Below are positions 34,096 to 46,186 of a stretch of DNA of 64,000 nt, one piece after another. Where the stretch lies: positions 170,818,935-170,882,934 of the forward strand of contig CM061921.1 of assembly GCA_031002005.1 (NCBI GenBank), given 5' to 3'. The position numbers and the translations under genes were made by a program. The stretch's first letter is position 1, and every line of letters begins with the position of its first letter. Under the pieces are notes generated by a model, which did not search any database, had not been told where the DNA came from, and worked only from the letters and a program-made list of their open reading frames with translations. The DNA comes from Vandiemenella viatica. Taxonomy: Eukaryota > Arthropoda > Insecta > Orthoptera > Morabidae.

Positions 34096-34619
34096 AAAAA
34101 CTTTAACTCAGGTTGAAGATAATGTTTTTACTGCATGCATTGGATTTGATCACAGTCAATCAGAGCACACACTTCGAATAGAAGGAGCAACTTATGTCTA
34201 GCACCAGGGAATAAACAATAATAAATGGACAGACTATTTCATAATGCTTCAAAACAACGAAATTTGTGTTCAATTTTTTCCCCCCAGCTTCCCAATGTTG
34301 CAACAAGTAATCCAAATAAAAGCATTTTCAGTAAAATAATATTGATACACAAAGAAGTAATCAAAATAAAAAATTCTTTTTGTTTTGCTTGCAACTTAGG
34401 AACTATATTTGATAGTAGAATTTGCCCACAACTTTGTTTGCATTGTCCATGTTTGTTGGCAAACAAGTGAAACTAAATTTAAATAAAATATTAACTATAA
34501 TCTTTTTTCTTCTGCTAGTAACATATTTTTATTGTAAAGGAAGTTACGTTACATGTTTTACAAGTCTCATTTTTTTTAACAGCAAATCCTTCAAGTGTTG
34601 TCCTTCATGAAATTACCGA

Positions 34620-34920
34620 ATGAGAGTTCAGAAGTTCTTCGTAAGCATAACCAATATTTCTTGAGGAATATGATTACGTTCAATCTTAAGAAAACCCCAC
34701 AGAAATATAAGGTCTGGAGATCGTGCTGGCCAGGGGATGTAGCCATGTAAAGAAATCAAGTGTGCTGCGAACAGCTGTCTCAGCAGTTGGCGAGATTGCC
34801 TCGCTCCAAGAGCGATCACTTTGTCCTGCTGGAAGCATACATCCTGTTGAATCTAGACCACATTGAGTCTTGGTGACATAAAATTGTGAATCATGTATCG
34901 CTCAGAGTTTATGGTCAAAG
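34620..34920 (-). pseudogene. DDE transposase fragment (Tc1/mariner-related)
   Basis: The minus strand reads MIHNFMSPRLNV, then QDVCFQQDKVIALGARQS, RQLLRQLFAAHLISLHG and YIPWPARSPDLIFLWGFLK. The FQQD-A--H-A and W-PRSPDLTP-DFFLWG motifs place it in a Tc1/mariner-like DDE family common in arthropods. A stop and a missing piece at SPDL(TPLD)FLWG show decay. No TIRs were found. Confidence 0.78.
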
Positions 34921-36729
34921 TAATTCCTCCCTCTTGAAACATGTAAAGTCCATTTATCTTGACACTGCTGATCATGCACGAAACAGTAACACAATCATCA
35001 TGCAGAGGTTTTTCAAAAGTTTTCCTTATTTACACATCCTGATAACTGAAAATGTGCTCATCACTAATGTTTGGCACGAATGCTTTCTCACATCATACAA
35101 ATTTTGCAATAAAGTTGCAACAGTTCATGAACAATGGCCTTCTTATATAGATGAAACTATAAGTTTTAGTGCAAAATTAGACACAAAATCCAATCAGACA
35201 ATTGAAGGGGTACAGCATGTTTGCGAGCTGATTGCTTTGGAGACTGCAGAAATGTCTCGACGTTTCTGGAGTTTAGCACTGTGTTGCCTTCCTCTGCTAC
35301 TTTTCACAGAGAACCACTTTATTTAAAGTTTGATAATGATAAGCTTAAGTTCTTTTGACTGTAACTGTCAGATGTTGGAAGAGTTTTTAAAAAGCTCACT
35401 AGGCAGATACAACAGTATTACTGTTTTGGAAAAATGTTTCCCCAGCAAAATCACATTGCTCATGGCGGCTACTAAAAACTGGGGGGAAACAAAACTTTCT
35501 TCCCTCCAGCAACTTTCCCAATCAGTACTCCTCTCAAGAACTAAAACTCACTTTCATGCAAATAAAAAACTAGGGAGAAAGTTTTGCTACACCCTGCAAA
35601 GATTCCTATAATTTACATAAAATTGAGACTCAAAGAACTGTATAATGATGTAAATTACTCATAGATCCAATTATTGGTGAAGCAGCAAAATTAAGAATAA
35701 CAACCAAAAGCAACATGAGCTGGAAGCAACGATTAAGTTGTGATCAATGCAGGACACTTTTCAGTCTTTGGTGTTGACAACACCGTAATCCATAGGAAAA
35801 TTTATTTTAACCTTCTTTAGTACTCATTAAATTACAAAATGCTTACTGCAAGATATCTGCAATGGAGTCATTGTGCTACCATGAAGTTTTTTTTTTTAAA
35901 CTTCTTGCACTCTGCAATTCTTTGAAATATTATATTATTTTTTTTTTTAAATTTGGCCTGAAAGAAAGCTGATGGCCAATATTTTGTCAACTTAATACAC
36001 AAAAGCTCAACTCCAATAGGTAATAAATAGGCCAATCTTTAATATACATAAACCTTCTATGATAACACCACTACGGTTTTAGAGATACAGGCATAAAACA
36101 TAGTTGCTGGATGTATGACAGATGTTACAACGTCCGTCTTTCTTCTGAGAGATCTCCAAATGAATTTGTAACCTAACTTTCTTTTTAAGATTTATCAGCT
36201 ACTAGCAAGCTCTCGTTACACAGCTCAAGTGATGCTGTCTGTGGTGGTATATTCCTTACTACTGTTATGCTTACCAGTCACCATATAAAACAACAGTGTA
36301 AAAGTGACAGCTAATTTAATTCACATAAATTCCTGCATGTACAAAAGAGTCTAGTTAACTTCATACAATTATAACACATAGGAAACATACGTGTAAACTT
36401 TTTAACATTTGGCTAATCATAGAGTAATTGTTGGGGTTGTTAAAGTGTTGTGGAAAATGGAATAGGCAAACACGGGATGATGAAGGGTTTTGGTGTAAAT
36501 TGTCAGGGACTATTTAGCCAGATGGTAAGATCATTGGTGGAAAGGTAAATACGAGGAAGGATGAAATATAAATGAGCCTTTTTAAATTGTGCGACCGACA
36601 GTAGCGTTACGAGTCTGAAATCATTTGGGTAGTAGAGGGGGTCACGTGGAATTCAGTAATAACGTTGGTGCACCATGTGCTTCTTATTCCGAGTAAAAAT
36701 AACGATGAGTGAGAAAGAGTCTACTCATT
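34921..36729. other. AT-rich DNA without recognised gene
   Basis: Two adjoining plus-strand open frames (34886-35326 and 35330-35611) are long for this base composition. They show no motif I recognise, and the first overlaps the transposase relic on the other strand. I do not call them genes. Confidence 0.45.
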
Positions 36730-36865
36730 TTTTCCCCCTATTATTACCTACTATAATTCCATCACAGGAGAATCTTTCCTGATTATCTGACATGCCACCT
36801 GTTCTACCTTTCACCTTATTTACCAAGTTACCTGTCTTCACTGCACTGTTTTCTACATCAGTCTT
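36730..36865 (+). pseudogene. Penelope-like GIY-YIG domain, first part
   Basis: The plus strand reads YYNSITGESF, then HATCSTFHLIYQVTCLHC. This aligns with YYNPATGKTYHIIDHETCTT and NLIYQLTCRHC in the better copy at 44370-44780. It stops where a minus-strand LINE begins, and the matching continuation resumes at about 38291. Confidence 0.65.
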
Positions 36866-38290
36866 ACATCTACATCTATACTCTGCAAATCACAAATACT
36901 GTGGGTGGCAGAGGGTGCTAAGCACCAATCCTAATTCTGTGCTTTCCAATCCCGAACAGATCGAGGAAAGAAGGAATACATAAATGAATCAGTATGGCAT
37001 CTTATTTCTCTAATCTTATCCCTCCTGTCATTGCGACCTAAATAGGTTGGCGGAAGAAGTATTTTGTTGCACTCGTAACTTAAAGATTTTTGCATATTCT
37101 CCAGCAAATTCAAACGAAAACGACGTCGTCTGTCCGCCAAACAATCCCAGCCCAACCCCCGAATCAGCTCTGTGACACTTACGTAAGGACTGTAACTAGC
37201 AGTCACGAATCGAGCGGATCTTCTCTGTACTTTCTCTAATGTGTCAATCAATCCTGTGTGATATGGATCCAAAATTCCACAACAGTATTCCAAATGCGGA
37301 CGCACTAGTGTTTTGTACGCTATTTCCTTTGTATGAGCATTACAACTTCTCAAAATACGTCCTATGAATCATAGTTTGGAATTAGCTTTGCCTACAACGG
37401 AAGTTATGTGCAAGTCCCATTTCATGTTGCTTTGTACTGTTACGCCTAGATACTTCAGGGAATCCACAGTGTCAACAACTGAATTGTTAACTTTGTACTC
37501 CTGAGCAAGCAGGGTCTTTTTATTACTTAAGTGCATTGCCTTGCACTTTTTACAGTTAAGTGTAAGCTGCCATTCACGGCACCATTCCGAAATAACATCC
37601 AGATCGCGCTGAATTTCTAAGCAATCGTCGGAGCACCTCACTTCCCTATAAATAAGTGTATCATCAGCAAAAAATCGCATCCTGCAATTAACGTTGTCAC
37701 CGAGATCGTTTATAAAAATTAAGAAAAGAAGTGGTCCTATTACACTTCCTTGAGGCACGCCCGAAGTAACATCTAGTTTAGAACAGGCTTCCCCGTCTAC
37801 AACGACATACTGTGACCGACCAGTTAGAAAATCGCGTATCCATTCGCAAATCTGATCAGATATACCGTACGCTCGGATCTTCGCTAAGAGTCGGTTGTGT
37901 GGTACAGAGTCAAAAGCTTTCTGAAAATCCAAGAAAATAGCATCAACTTGTGATCCTGCATCAATAACTTTCATTACATCATGCGAAAATAGAGCCAGTT
38001 GCGTTTCACATGATCGGTTCTTCCGAAATCCGTGTTGGTATGCTGTAAGTAGCTCGTTTTCATCTATAAACTTCATAACGTTAGAGGATATGACATGCTC
38101 CAGAATTCTACTGCAAACAGATGTTAGCGATATCGGTCGATATTTCCTAGGATCTGTCCGATCTCCTTTCTTGAAAACGGGAATCACCTGCGCAATTTTC
38201 CAGTCAGAAGGTATTTTTCTTTCCTCTAAAGATTTACGAAATATATCTGAAAGAAATGGTTCTATTTCTTCTGTGTATTCCCACTCAACA
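36866..38290 (-). mobile_element. CR1/L2-like LINE ORF2 3' half, well preserved
   Basis: One frame runs from about 38285 to 36931 with a single in-frame stop near 37369. RT motifs: VIPVFKKGDRTDPRKYRPIS, YQHGFRKNRSCETQLAL, IFLDFQKAFDSVPHNRLLA, VTSGVPQGSVIGPLLFLIFI and the catalytic FADD. After the stop come YKTLVRPHLEYCCGILDP, VQRRSARFVTASYSP and SVRDWKAQN, the C-terminal region. A non-coding tail of about 65 bp matches bases 16-75. The low decay points to a fairly recent insertion into the Penelope-like relic. The open frame extends upstream to 38439 only by reading antisense Penelope sequence. Confidence 0.9.
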
Positions 38291-38510
38291 ACTATCCTAC
38301 AGGATGAATGGCCACAGTCAAAAAGTTTATAAATCCAATCCAGACCATCCACTGACATTCCTTGCAAGCTCTCATGTTCCAACAATCTCAGCACTTGTTT
38401 CACAGTTAGCGCTATCAGTGTTTGTCCAGACATCACCACCTATTGCCTATCAACAACATTTCAGACACCAGACCCACTCCTGGCTTCAACCTCACTAAAC
38501 CTGTCATTTA
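38291..38510 (+). pseudogene. Penelope-like GIY-YIG domain, second part
   Basis: The plus strand reads LSYRMNGHSQKVYKSNPDHP, then, in another frame, CFTVSAISVCPDI. The 44 kb copy has LSIRMNGHRQSVYSKNLYHP and NCFKVIAIRVLPI in the same order. It ends with a sequence like the H-LDTRHPPRL- region. The LINE at 36866-38290 splits the domain. Confidence 0.65.
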
Positions 38511-40799
38511 CTATTTTGCAACTTTACAGTCAATTATCTAATATAATTTTAGTATATTTTTAATATCTTTCCAGTTTTATTTATTTACTCCAATAACAAA
38601 TTGTCACAGAGATTATTCTGTTTAACTATTATCATTGGTCAACTTTCTCCCCCCACCATAGGTTCAAAAACTACCCTTCTGCATGTTTTATGTTTGTTTC
38701 ATTTATGTGGCACATCAGAATGTGTGCACATCTTTCCACCTGCCATATGTCTTGCCTCCTCCTTGAAACAGGTTATTAAGCAAAATATTGGATTTTTTAA
38801 AAAAAATTTGTGTGTGTTCATCTCGCCCTTCTGTCTACATCTGTAGTAAGTGATGGGTCATTTTTCCCTACCCTATCTTATTTTCAGTGCCTAACGGCAT
38901 TTTCTGTGTCTCAATTATCCCATTTGTTATATACTTGGTAACTGAAAAAAAGGTAAAAAGGGAATGAAATGAATGAAAAATGAGAAGGGTTGTAATGGGA
39001 GGACGTGTGTGTGCACATTTTTAGAGAAGTTGTATGGTACAAAAGCTCCGACATTGGGGGATGTTTGCATAAATGAAAATCACATTGACAGTGACCAGGA
39101 AAAAGATTGGTGTTAGTGGGGTGAGTAATGTGAATAAGTGCTTTAGGAAATGTAGTTGAATGTATAAAGGATGGTCAAGCAAAAGTGGTTAGTGATTTGA
39201 TCCGTCAAGGATGATACCTGCTCCTTGATGGCTGCCCAGAAAATAATGCATGGCGAAATATGGATTGAGTATATAAATGGAGTGGATTAGAGGCACTGCA
39301 GGATAGTAAAGATTTCTTGGCAATTTGAGATGAAATCTACAGTTTGTGATCAATAATTTGTGATATAAAGGGCTTCAGGCTTGTAGCTACCACAGTTTGC
39401 GGCTGAGCACTTAATTTCGACAATTCTCTCAGGGATCAGGATTACAGGGAGCTGATGTGGTGCAGTGTGGAATGGTACTGAGGAAAGGAAGTGAAGATAG
39501 GGTGACCATAAGAAAATTCAGGAACAGAAGGAAGAGAGAGTTTTAGAGAAGTGGAGGTGAAACCAAATGGAATGATGGAGATTGGGGTCAATCTCATTGT
39601 TCCCGTTATTATTCATAGTGTTTGTGACAGTGTAGTGTTGTCAGAGAAGGAAACAGCAAAAAGAAATTTGGTCCTGGATCAGAGCAGTGTGAATGAATTT
39701 TTGTGTGGACGAAAAAATAGAGACCCTTGGAGTGAACTAGAAGCTGGAGATGGGAGTGAAGGTAAGGTTCATAAGAGACAAATGTATTTTCTCCAAGGGT
39801 GGGAAAGGGGTTTGTATTGTTAGTGGTAATGAAATTGGGTCAGAGATTTATTGAAAATATGCAAGACTTTGGGATGCTAAAGTTAGAAGTGGGTCTGGCA
39901 TGTGCTGTTTAGGAGTAGAATGTGGGCAAGTAACAAACAATCATACGTATTTTTACTAGTGGTGAAAAATTCCATGATGTCTTTACACATATCTAAATAG
40001 TATCTAACTGCACAATATTGAATGACAAGCAGCTTGCAGGCTGTGGAGAGAGAGAGAGAGAGATATCAGGAAAAATACCTCCTCTCAAAAAATAAAATCT
40101 AATGAGTAGAGGAAAAGTGTCTAATCAATATCAGTGCACTATACAGTATATAGTATAAAAATAATAATACAAAATACAGGAGATCATATATCAGTAAAGT
40201 ACCTATCTATTGCTAAAAAAAATTTCAGCTTAAAAATAAATAAAAGTTTCCTAGTAAGTGGGCTGAGGTACTGCCACCACACCATGAATTTATAAAGTTT
40301 ATCCAATTTGGGATCGTCGATACGCTACGTGGCTCGGTCAGGGGGGAGGTGGGGGGGAGGGATTGGCTGGAAAGCTAAGTTGGGCTAAGGGGCTGGGGGA
40401 GGAGGGAGTTTCTGAGCCAGACCATGTAGCTTTCCATACATCTTATTTTTCACAGTTAAAATGAGGTACAGAACACACAACATGTGAATATTAATTTTGT
40501 CATTTAATTATCTCTGTATGTAATTTACCATATCCTGACAAGAGAAAAAAGTACAAAATGTCTTCTGGAATCAATAGGAAAAAAAAGCTACATGCTACGC
40601 CGGGGTGAGGGTAGAGACAAAAGCCACGTCAGGCTATGTGGAATGGGGGGGGGGGGGGGAGGGGGATTCACAGGAGGCCAAAATGGAGCTATGTGGTTTA
40701 GGACGTTCCCTTTGCAAAACATTACAGAACTATAAATTTGAATAATTTTATATAAAAAATAAATTCCGCTAAGCCAGTGACAAGCCCGGTTCTCCATTC
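38511..40799. other. AT-rich DNA with G-rich tracts
   Basis: No gene is supported; the plus-strand open frame at 39551-39823 shows no recognised family. G-rich stretches occur at about 40339-40412 and 40646-40668 and could form G-quadruplexes. An (AG)n run is near 40048-40062. Confidence 0.5.
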
Positions 40800-43700
40800 T
40801 CAAGGAAAGGGGAAGGAGGAGTCAGAGGAGTAACACCTCGTTAAAAAACCTTGGATCAACTGGCTCCGGTTGATAGCACCATGCGAGGGCCCCTTGCCAG
40901 GTTTACGGTGAAGACCTCAACGGCAGCAACATCCGAGAAGGAGTACTTCAGAACGGTGTAACTGGTGGAAAAGGCACCCGTCCACTTGCGGCTAAAATAA
41001 AGAGTGTACATAGCGACTGCATCCCAGAAGGGCGGCTACAAACCGCGTCTGACTCAGAATGAGCGGCTGATTTAAGGCTGGGCAACCTACTGCCTATGTG
41101 GAAAGGAACGGGATACTACCACATTATATTTCCCTAGTACATGGTATGGCTCTCTGTGTAGAAGAATGCGGAGGTAAAACTTCCCTTCACTTGGATCTCC
41201 GGGAATGGAATATATTGAGAGGGAATACCTTTAAAAACAATAAGGGAAGAAAAAAAGGAAGAAACGATAAGGATTGGAACGTGGAATCTGATAACACTAT
41301 TACAGGCAGGAAAACTAGAAAATGCAAAACAGGAGATGAGTAATAATGGCTTAGATGCACTTGACATGTGTGAAGTGAGATGGGGAGGAAACAGTGAGGT
41401 AGAAAGTGGAGATTTTTTACTCAGGAGAAGAAAATGGAGTGAGAAAAAACAAGGTTGTGAAGGAGTAATAAATTGATGGAAGACTGATGATGCTAAGACT
41501 GCAGGGCAGTACAAAAGATATGGTATTGATACAGGTATATATGTGAACTAGCCAGCATAGAGATGAGGAGGTAGAAGAATATTATGTGAAGATGGAAGAA
41601 CTTATTCAGAAAGAGAAAAGAAATGCTTGTATCATCATTATGGGAGACTGGAATGCTGTAGTAGGTGAAGGAAAACAAGAAGATATAATAGGAAAATTTG
41701 GATTACGGATAAGAAACAAGAGGGGTGAAAGACTAATTAACTTTTGTAAAGAAACTTCACTAGTGGTGGGTAACACTTTATTTGAAAATCACAAAAGGAG
41801 ACGTTATACATGGATCTCTAACTTAAATGGAGAAAGGTACCAGCTGGACTATATTCTGATAGAAAATAGGTTTAGGAACTGTATGAAGAATGCTAAAGCT
41901 TATCCAGGAGCAGATATAAATTCAGATAACAACCTTGTAGCAGGAGAAATACAAGTAAAATTGAAAAAAGTGAAGAGAGGAAAAGCAAGAGAAAGACTGA
42001 ACTTAGAAACACTAAAGGAGGAAGGTAAGGCTTTGGAACTAGAAGAAAGGTTTTTGAAAAACTATAAAGGAGGAAACTTTGAAGAACGTATGAATGAAAA
42101 ATGGATAAAAATGAGGGAAGGGCTCATGACAGCCACCAAAGAAACTCTAGGAATTAGAGAGTCCAAAGGTATCAGGAAAGAATGGTTAACAGAAAAAATG
42201 CTGGAAAAGATGGAAGAACGGAGGAAGTGGACAAATTCTGGAAATGAAGAAGGAAGATGGAGGTACAGAGAACTGAACAATGAACTAAGAAGAGAAACTG
42301 AACAAGCAAAAGAAAGATGGATGAAAGAGAAATGTGAGGAAATAGAAAACTGGAGAAATAGGGAAAATATGAAATGATGTACAAAATGGTTTCTGAGATA
42401 GCCTTTGAAAGTAAGAGAAACAAGAACAACATGGAAATAGAAAGAGAGGATGACACGTTAGTCAAAGAACCACATTAGGTGCTAAGTAGGTGGCAAGAAT
42501 ATATTGAATGCTTATATAAGGGAGATCTAATACCAAGTAAAATTGAAGTAGAGGCACAGGTAACAGTAGATGGAAAGGGGTCTGAGATCCTAGAGACATA
42601 GGGAGGAAAGGCTCTGAAGGAGATGAAGAATCGGAAGGCATGCAGAATCGATAATTATCTGCAGAATTGTTGAAGAGTGTAGGAAACAAACGAAGAAGGG
42701 AGATAGTAATGAGATATATTACAAAGGGGAATGGCCAGATAACTTCCTAGCAACAGTAAAGATACCAATTCAGAAAAAATTCAGCCTAATTTCGCATGCA
42801 GCTAAAGTGTTGTTGAGAGTGCTGAACAGAAGGCTGTATGGAAAGTTAGATAGATTGATTGATTGGAGAAGAACAGTTTGGATTTAGGAAAGGAACAAGA
42901 GCTGCTATCAGCCTGTTAAGAACCATAGGGGAAAAATATATTGAGAAAGGAAGAAACATCTATGCCATCTTTATTGACTTGGAAAAAGCTTTTGATAGGG
43001 TGCAATGGAAGAAGGTGATGGATTTCTTGAAGAGGAAAGGCGTAGATTTGAAGGAGAGAAGGTTGATATAGAATTTATATTTAAAACAGAAAGTACGAAT
43101 AAAGATCGGAAACAAGATGTCGGGAGAAAGCAGCACTGGGAGAGGAAAATGAGGATACTAACTGGAAAAACAGACAAAACACATAGGAAAAGACTCGGTA
43201 AACATTTTGTATGGAGTGTGGCTCTTTATGGGTCGGAGACATGGACACTGAGACGAGAGGATGAAAAGCGGTTAGAAGCATTTGAGATGTGTATGTGGAG
43301 GAGGATGGAGAAGATTAGCTGGGTGGATAAAATGAGTAATGTTGAAGTGCTGGACAGGGTCAGTGAAAGCAGAAAAATACTCCAAGTAATAATAGAGAGA
43401 AAGAAAAACTGGACGGGACACTTGTTGAGAGGGGAGTGCCTGATAAAAGACGCCTTAGAAGGTCTAGTCTGTGGGAGGAGAATAAGAGGAAGAAGGAGGT
43501 ACAAAATTATAGACAACATCAAAGAAGACGGCAACTACATGGTCCTTAACACTTTCGGGACCGAGCCCGAGCATAGCTCGGGCAACAAAACTGTTTTGAA
43601 AAGACCGCGCCCGAGCATAGCTCGGGCGACTGTTTCTCGGGGCTCACATGCCTGTTTCTCACTCGGAAGCGGCCGGCTAATGTAATAGTGCTGCGTGTAA

Positions 43701-44335
43701 CATCTGTCTATATTCTCCTTGACTGGTGCTGCCCTCTCTGATGTGCTTATGGAATTATTTCGAAAGAAACAGTAAGCGGTGCCAGACAGCTTCAGCTGCG
43801 CCATTGTGTATTTGCGTCGTCACGAGTTTTTCAAGTTCTTGTTTGTTCCTCGCAAATATGTCACGATTTTTGAGTGAACAAGAAATTTTAGGTAGAAAGG
43901 AAACGATTTGGTGGTGTCCTGACTGTAATATACCTCTCTGTATGCCAGAATGCTTCAAAATCTTCCACACTGAAGCCAAATACCTGTGAAATTATACTAA
44001 AAACTGAAAACGCAATTTTTCTGTGAAACAAAAATGATACCTTTTGTGTTTGTCAATAACATTGTTGTTACCAACTAAAAAAAATTAAAATAAACATGTA
44101 AAACCAACCTTGAAGATTGTTCTTTTATTATATGAAATTCTTTTTGAAATATGTCAAATACAAACATGTCAGTGACATTTTAAAGAATGCCATAAATGGC
44201 TGGTTTTCTGGGCCAGGAATGTACCTATGCTGCTGGTCCCGAAAGTGTTAAGAGAAAGGCAGAAGGTAGAAGAGCATGGAGATCAGTGAAGTGAAAACCT
44301 GCCCGAGGGCAGAAAACTGATGATGATGATATTAA
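40800..44335 (+). mobile_element. APE-type LINE with internal deletion, broken by a piggyBac
   Basis: A GC-richer leader (40800-41200) with no long frame precedes the endonuclease. Frames there give IGTWN-V-type sequence (near 41275), CEVRWGG and, in a clean run at 41586-42377, IIIMGDWNAVVGEG, RRRYTWISNLNGERYQLDYI and a long charged linker. RT is reduced to FGFRKGTRAAISLLRTIG and IFIDLEKAFDRVQWKKVM (42859-43070) before a jump to the C-terminal HFVWSVALYGSETWTLRRED. The catalytic ADD box is missing, so this is an internal deletion. The piggyBac at 43546 interrupts the end; the LINE resumes at 44252 and ends in (TGA)n. Confidence 0.85.
43546..44251 (+). mobile_element. Short piggyBac element with perfect TIRs
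   Basis: TTAA at 43546-43549 and 44248-44251 bounds perfect inverted ends, cactttcgggacc and ggtcccgaaagtg. Just inside the left end are two 19-bp palindromes gcccgagcatagctcgggc (43565-43583, 43609-43627). A frame at about 43860-43985 reads FLSEQEILGRKETIWWCPDC and PLCMPECFKIFHTEAKYL, the cysteine-rich C-terminal domain of piggyBac transposases. The catalytic core is deleted, so it is non-autonomous. Joining the two flanks restores the LINE reading. Confidence 0.93.
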
Positions 44336-44369
44336 AAATACTAGACTATGGGATAAACCTCTTAAGCCA

Positions 44370-44780
44370 CCTTTTGGATCTCTCCCTTGCAACAGACCTC
44401 ATTGCAAAATGTGCAGTATGCATCTACTTGCCACAATCTATTACAACCCTGCTACTGGCAAAACCTACCACATCATAGACCATGAAACTTGTACCACATC
44501 CAATCTCATATACCAGCTCACCTGCCGCCACTGTGAAAGATCTTACATTGACCTCATTTCCAAAGTATTATCCATCAGAATGAATGGTCACAGACAGTCA
44601 GTTTACTCTAAAAATCTATACCACCCTATTGCTCATCATGCCAACACTAATAAAATTCATGAATTCAATAACTGTTTCAAAGTCATAGCCATCAGAGTCC
44701 TCCCAATCTGAACTCCGCAGCTGTGAACTGGCCTACCAGCACATTTTGGACACCAGACACCCACCACGCCTCGATCTCAG
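44370..44780 (+). pseudogene. Penelope-like element GIY-YIG endonuclease fragment
   Basis: The open frame at 44409-44711 reads YYNPATGKTYHIIDHETCTT, NLIYQLTCRHCERSYIDLIS and LSIRMNGHRQSVYSKNLYHP. Another frame then gives ELAYQHILDTRHPPRLDL. The pattern of C-C, an IY-YI core, R-NGH and a late P-L matches the endonuclease of vertebrate/arthropod Penelope-like elements. The reverse transcriptase is not visible. Confidence 0.75.
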
Positions 44781-45194
44781 ATAACACCTACCATTCTCAC
44801 CCTCTTTAAAAAAAAAAAAAGGATACAAAAGAAATCGAGAAAAAAAAAGTATTTCAGTAGAACACAAAAGTAAGTAAAGGAGAAAGACCAGGGCAAGATG
44901 GCTAATCAGCTGGTAATCATCATGTATAAATGAATCTTCGTGGGCATGACTTGCATAACAATTTTATTTTACATGAAAAATGTTAATACAACTTGTGATA
45001 TCCAAAAATGCAATTCAGGAGTAAAATATTTTGTGGTTTATGCAGCTTCTATGTTAATGTTGCTAAATACATAACAAGATAATATGTTGCATCCAGATGT
45101 GGAATAGAAGATATAATGGATGTAGGATACCCACTCAAGAAGTTTTTGGCAAAACTGTCACACAGTAGTACAGCAGAATTCAGTAACCACTTAC

Positions 45195-45438
45195 CTGATT
45201 TTTTTAGCTCTTTTGCTCCATTGAATGTTGTGGCTACCAGCCCTAAAACATAAAAGGCTGTACCACGGACTGAATAAACTTCACATGTCTCTGCTACTTT
45301 CACTATTGCTTGGACTACTGCATCCTCCAATACAACAGCCAAGCCAGCAGCAGATGTAGCAACATGTCCACACAACCACAGGGCTGCCTTCATTTCCAAA
45401 ATTGCCTGATCTGAACTACAATTCTGTGCTTGAACTAT
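45195..45438 (-). CDS. rictor: rictor exon encoding Rictor domain V
   Basis: A 244-nt exon with acceptor (tctgaaacag) and a strong donor (TCAG|gtaagtgg); phase 0 in, phase 1 out. It encodes 81 codons, including EMKAALWLCGHVATSAAGLA, QAIVKVAETCEVYSVRGTAF and YVLGLVATTFNGAKEL. Vertebrate Rictor has the corresponding ACWALGHFGSSNWGL and CEVLSIRGTCVYVLGLIA. This ARM-like domain V is a hallmark of Rictor. No frameshift or stop is seen. The next exon is at 16407-16195, 28.8 kb downstream. No further upstream exon was found in the window. Confidence 0.93.
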
Positions 45439-45539
45439 CTGTTTCAGAAAACAAAATTTCGATTGCCAAATATGGTTAAAAATATTGTATAGAAAAAATA
45501 CCACTACATAAATATAAGCTTATAAGATATAGGTTCCCA

Positions 45540-46186
45540 ACCAGGGGACCGCACCCCCTCCCCGAGGAGGGTGTGAAGACATGGCAGGAAATGGGGAAAA
45601 AGGGAGGACGGAGTTCGAGGTAGCTTCACTGCCCATGTGGATAATACCATAGCTCTATATCATTGCAAGTACTGTCTCCTTCACTGCCTTTCATCTGAAA
45701 TGTTATTGCTAGAACTGAAAAGTAGGCACTTTACTGATGGTAAAATTGTGGCATTGGAGAGGTGGGGGGGGGGGGGGAGAGGGGTAAGTGGGGTGTTTAG
45801 ATGGAAGAAGAGGGGCATGGAATAAGAAACATAGGAACAACTACCATAAGACAAATAAATTATATTGCCTAGGGGAAATATATCATAAAAAGTCAACTGA
45901 AAGTAATGTTTTGATATTAAGTATAATAAATAAGGGCACTTTTGATTGATAGGGATCAGATAAAATTAAATACAAAAACAAAATGATGTTTGTGGTAGTG
46001 AAAATATACAATACAGTACATTCATTTTCCATGGATCCTAGGTCAGTGGGATGTGCAAGGATTCAATTTATAGATAAGCTATTGCATAACAAAACAGATA
46101 AATACACCAAAAGATCACAGCATAAAATTTATATTAATTATATCAACTACATTTACATAAACTACTGGCAATTTTTTTGTAGGTAA
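45540..46186. other. Non-coding DNA with G-rich and C-rich tracts
   Basis: A G-run is at about 45763-45777 and a purine-rich segment at 45545-45620. No gene or mobile-element protein is recognised. Confidence 0.5.

Noticed and set aside
34886..35611. Two adjoining long open frames
   Set aside because: No recognisable motif, partly antisense to a transposase relic, and no splice or repeat support.
39551..39823. Plus-strand open frame of 90 codons
   Set aside because: No family similarity seen and no splice context.
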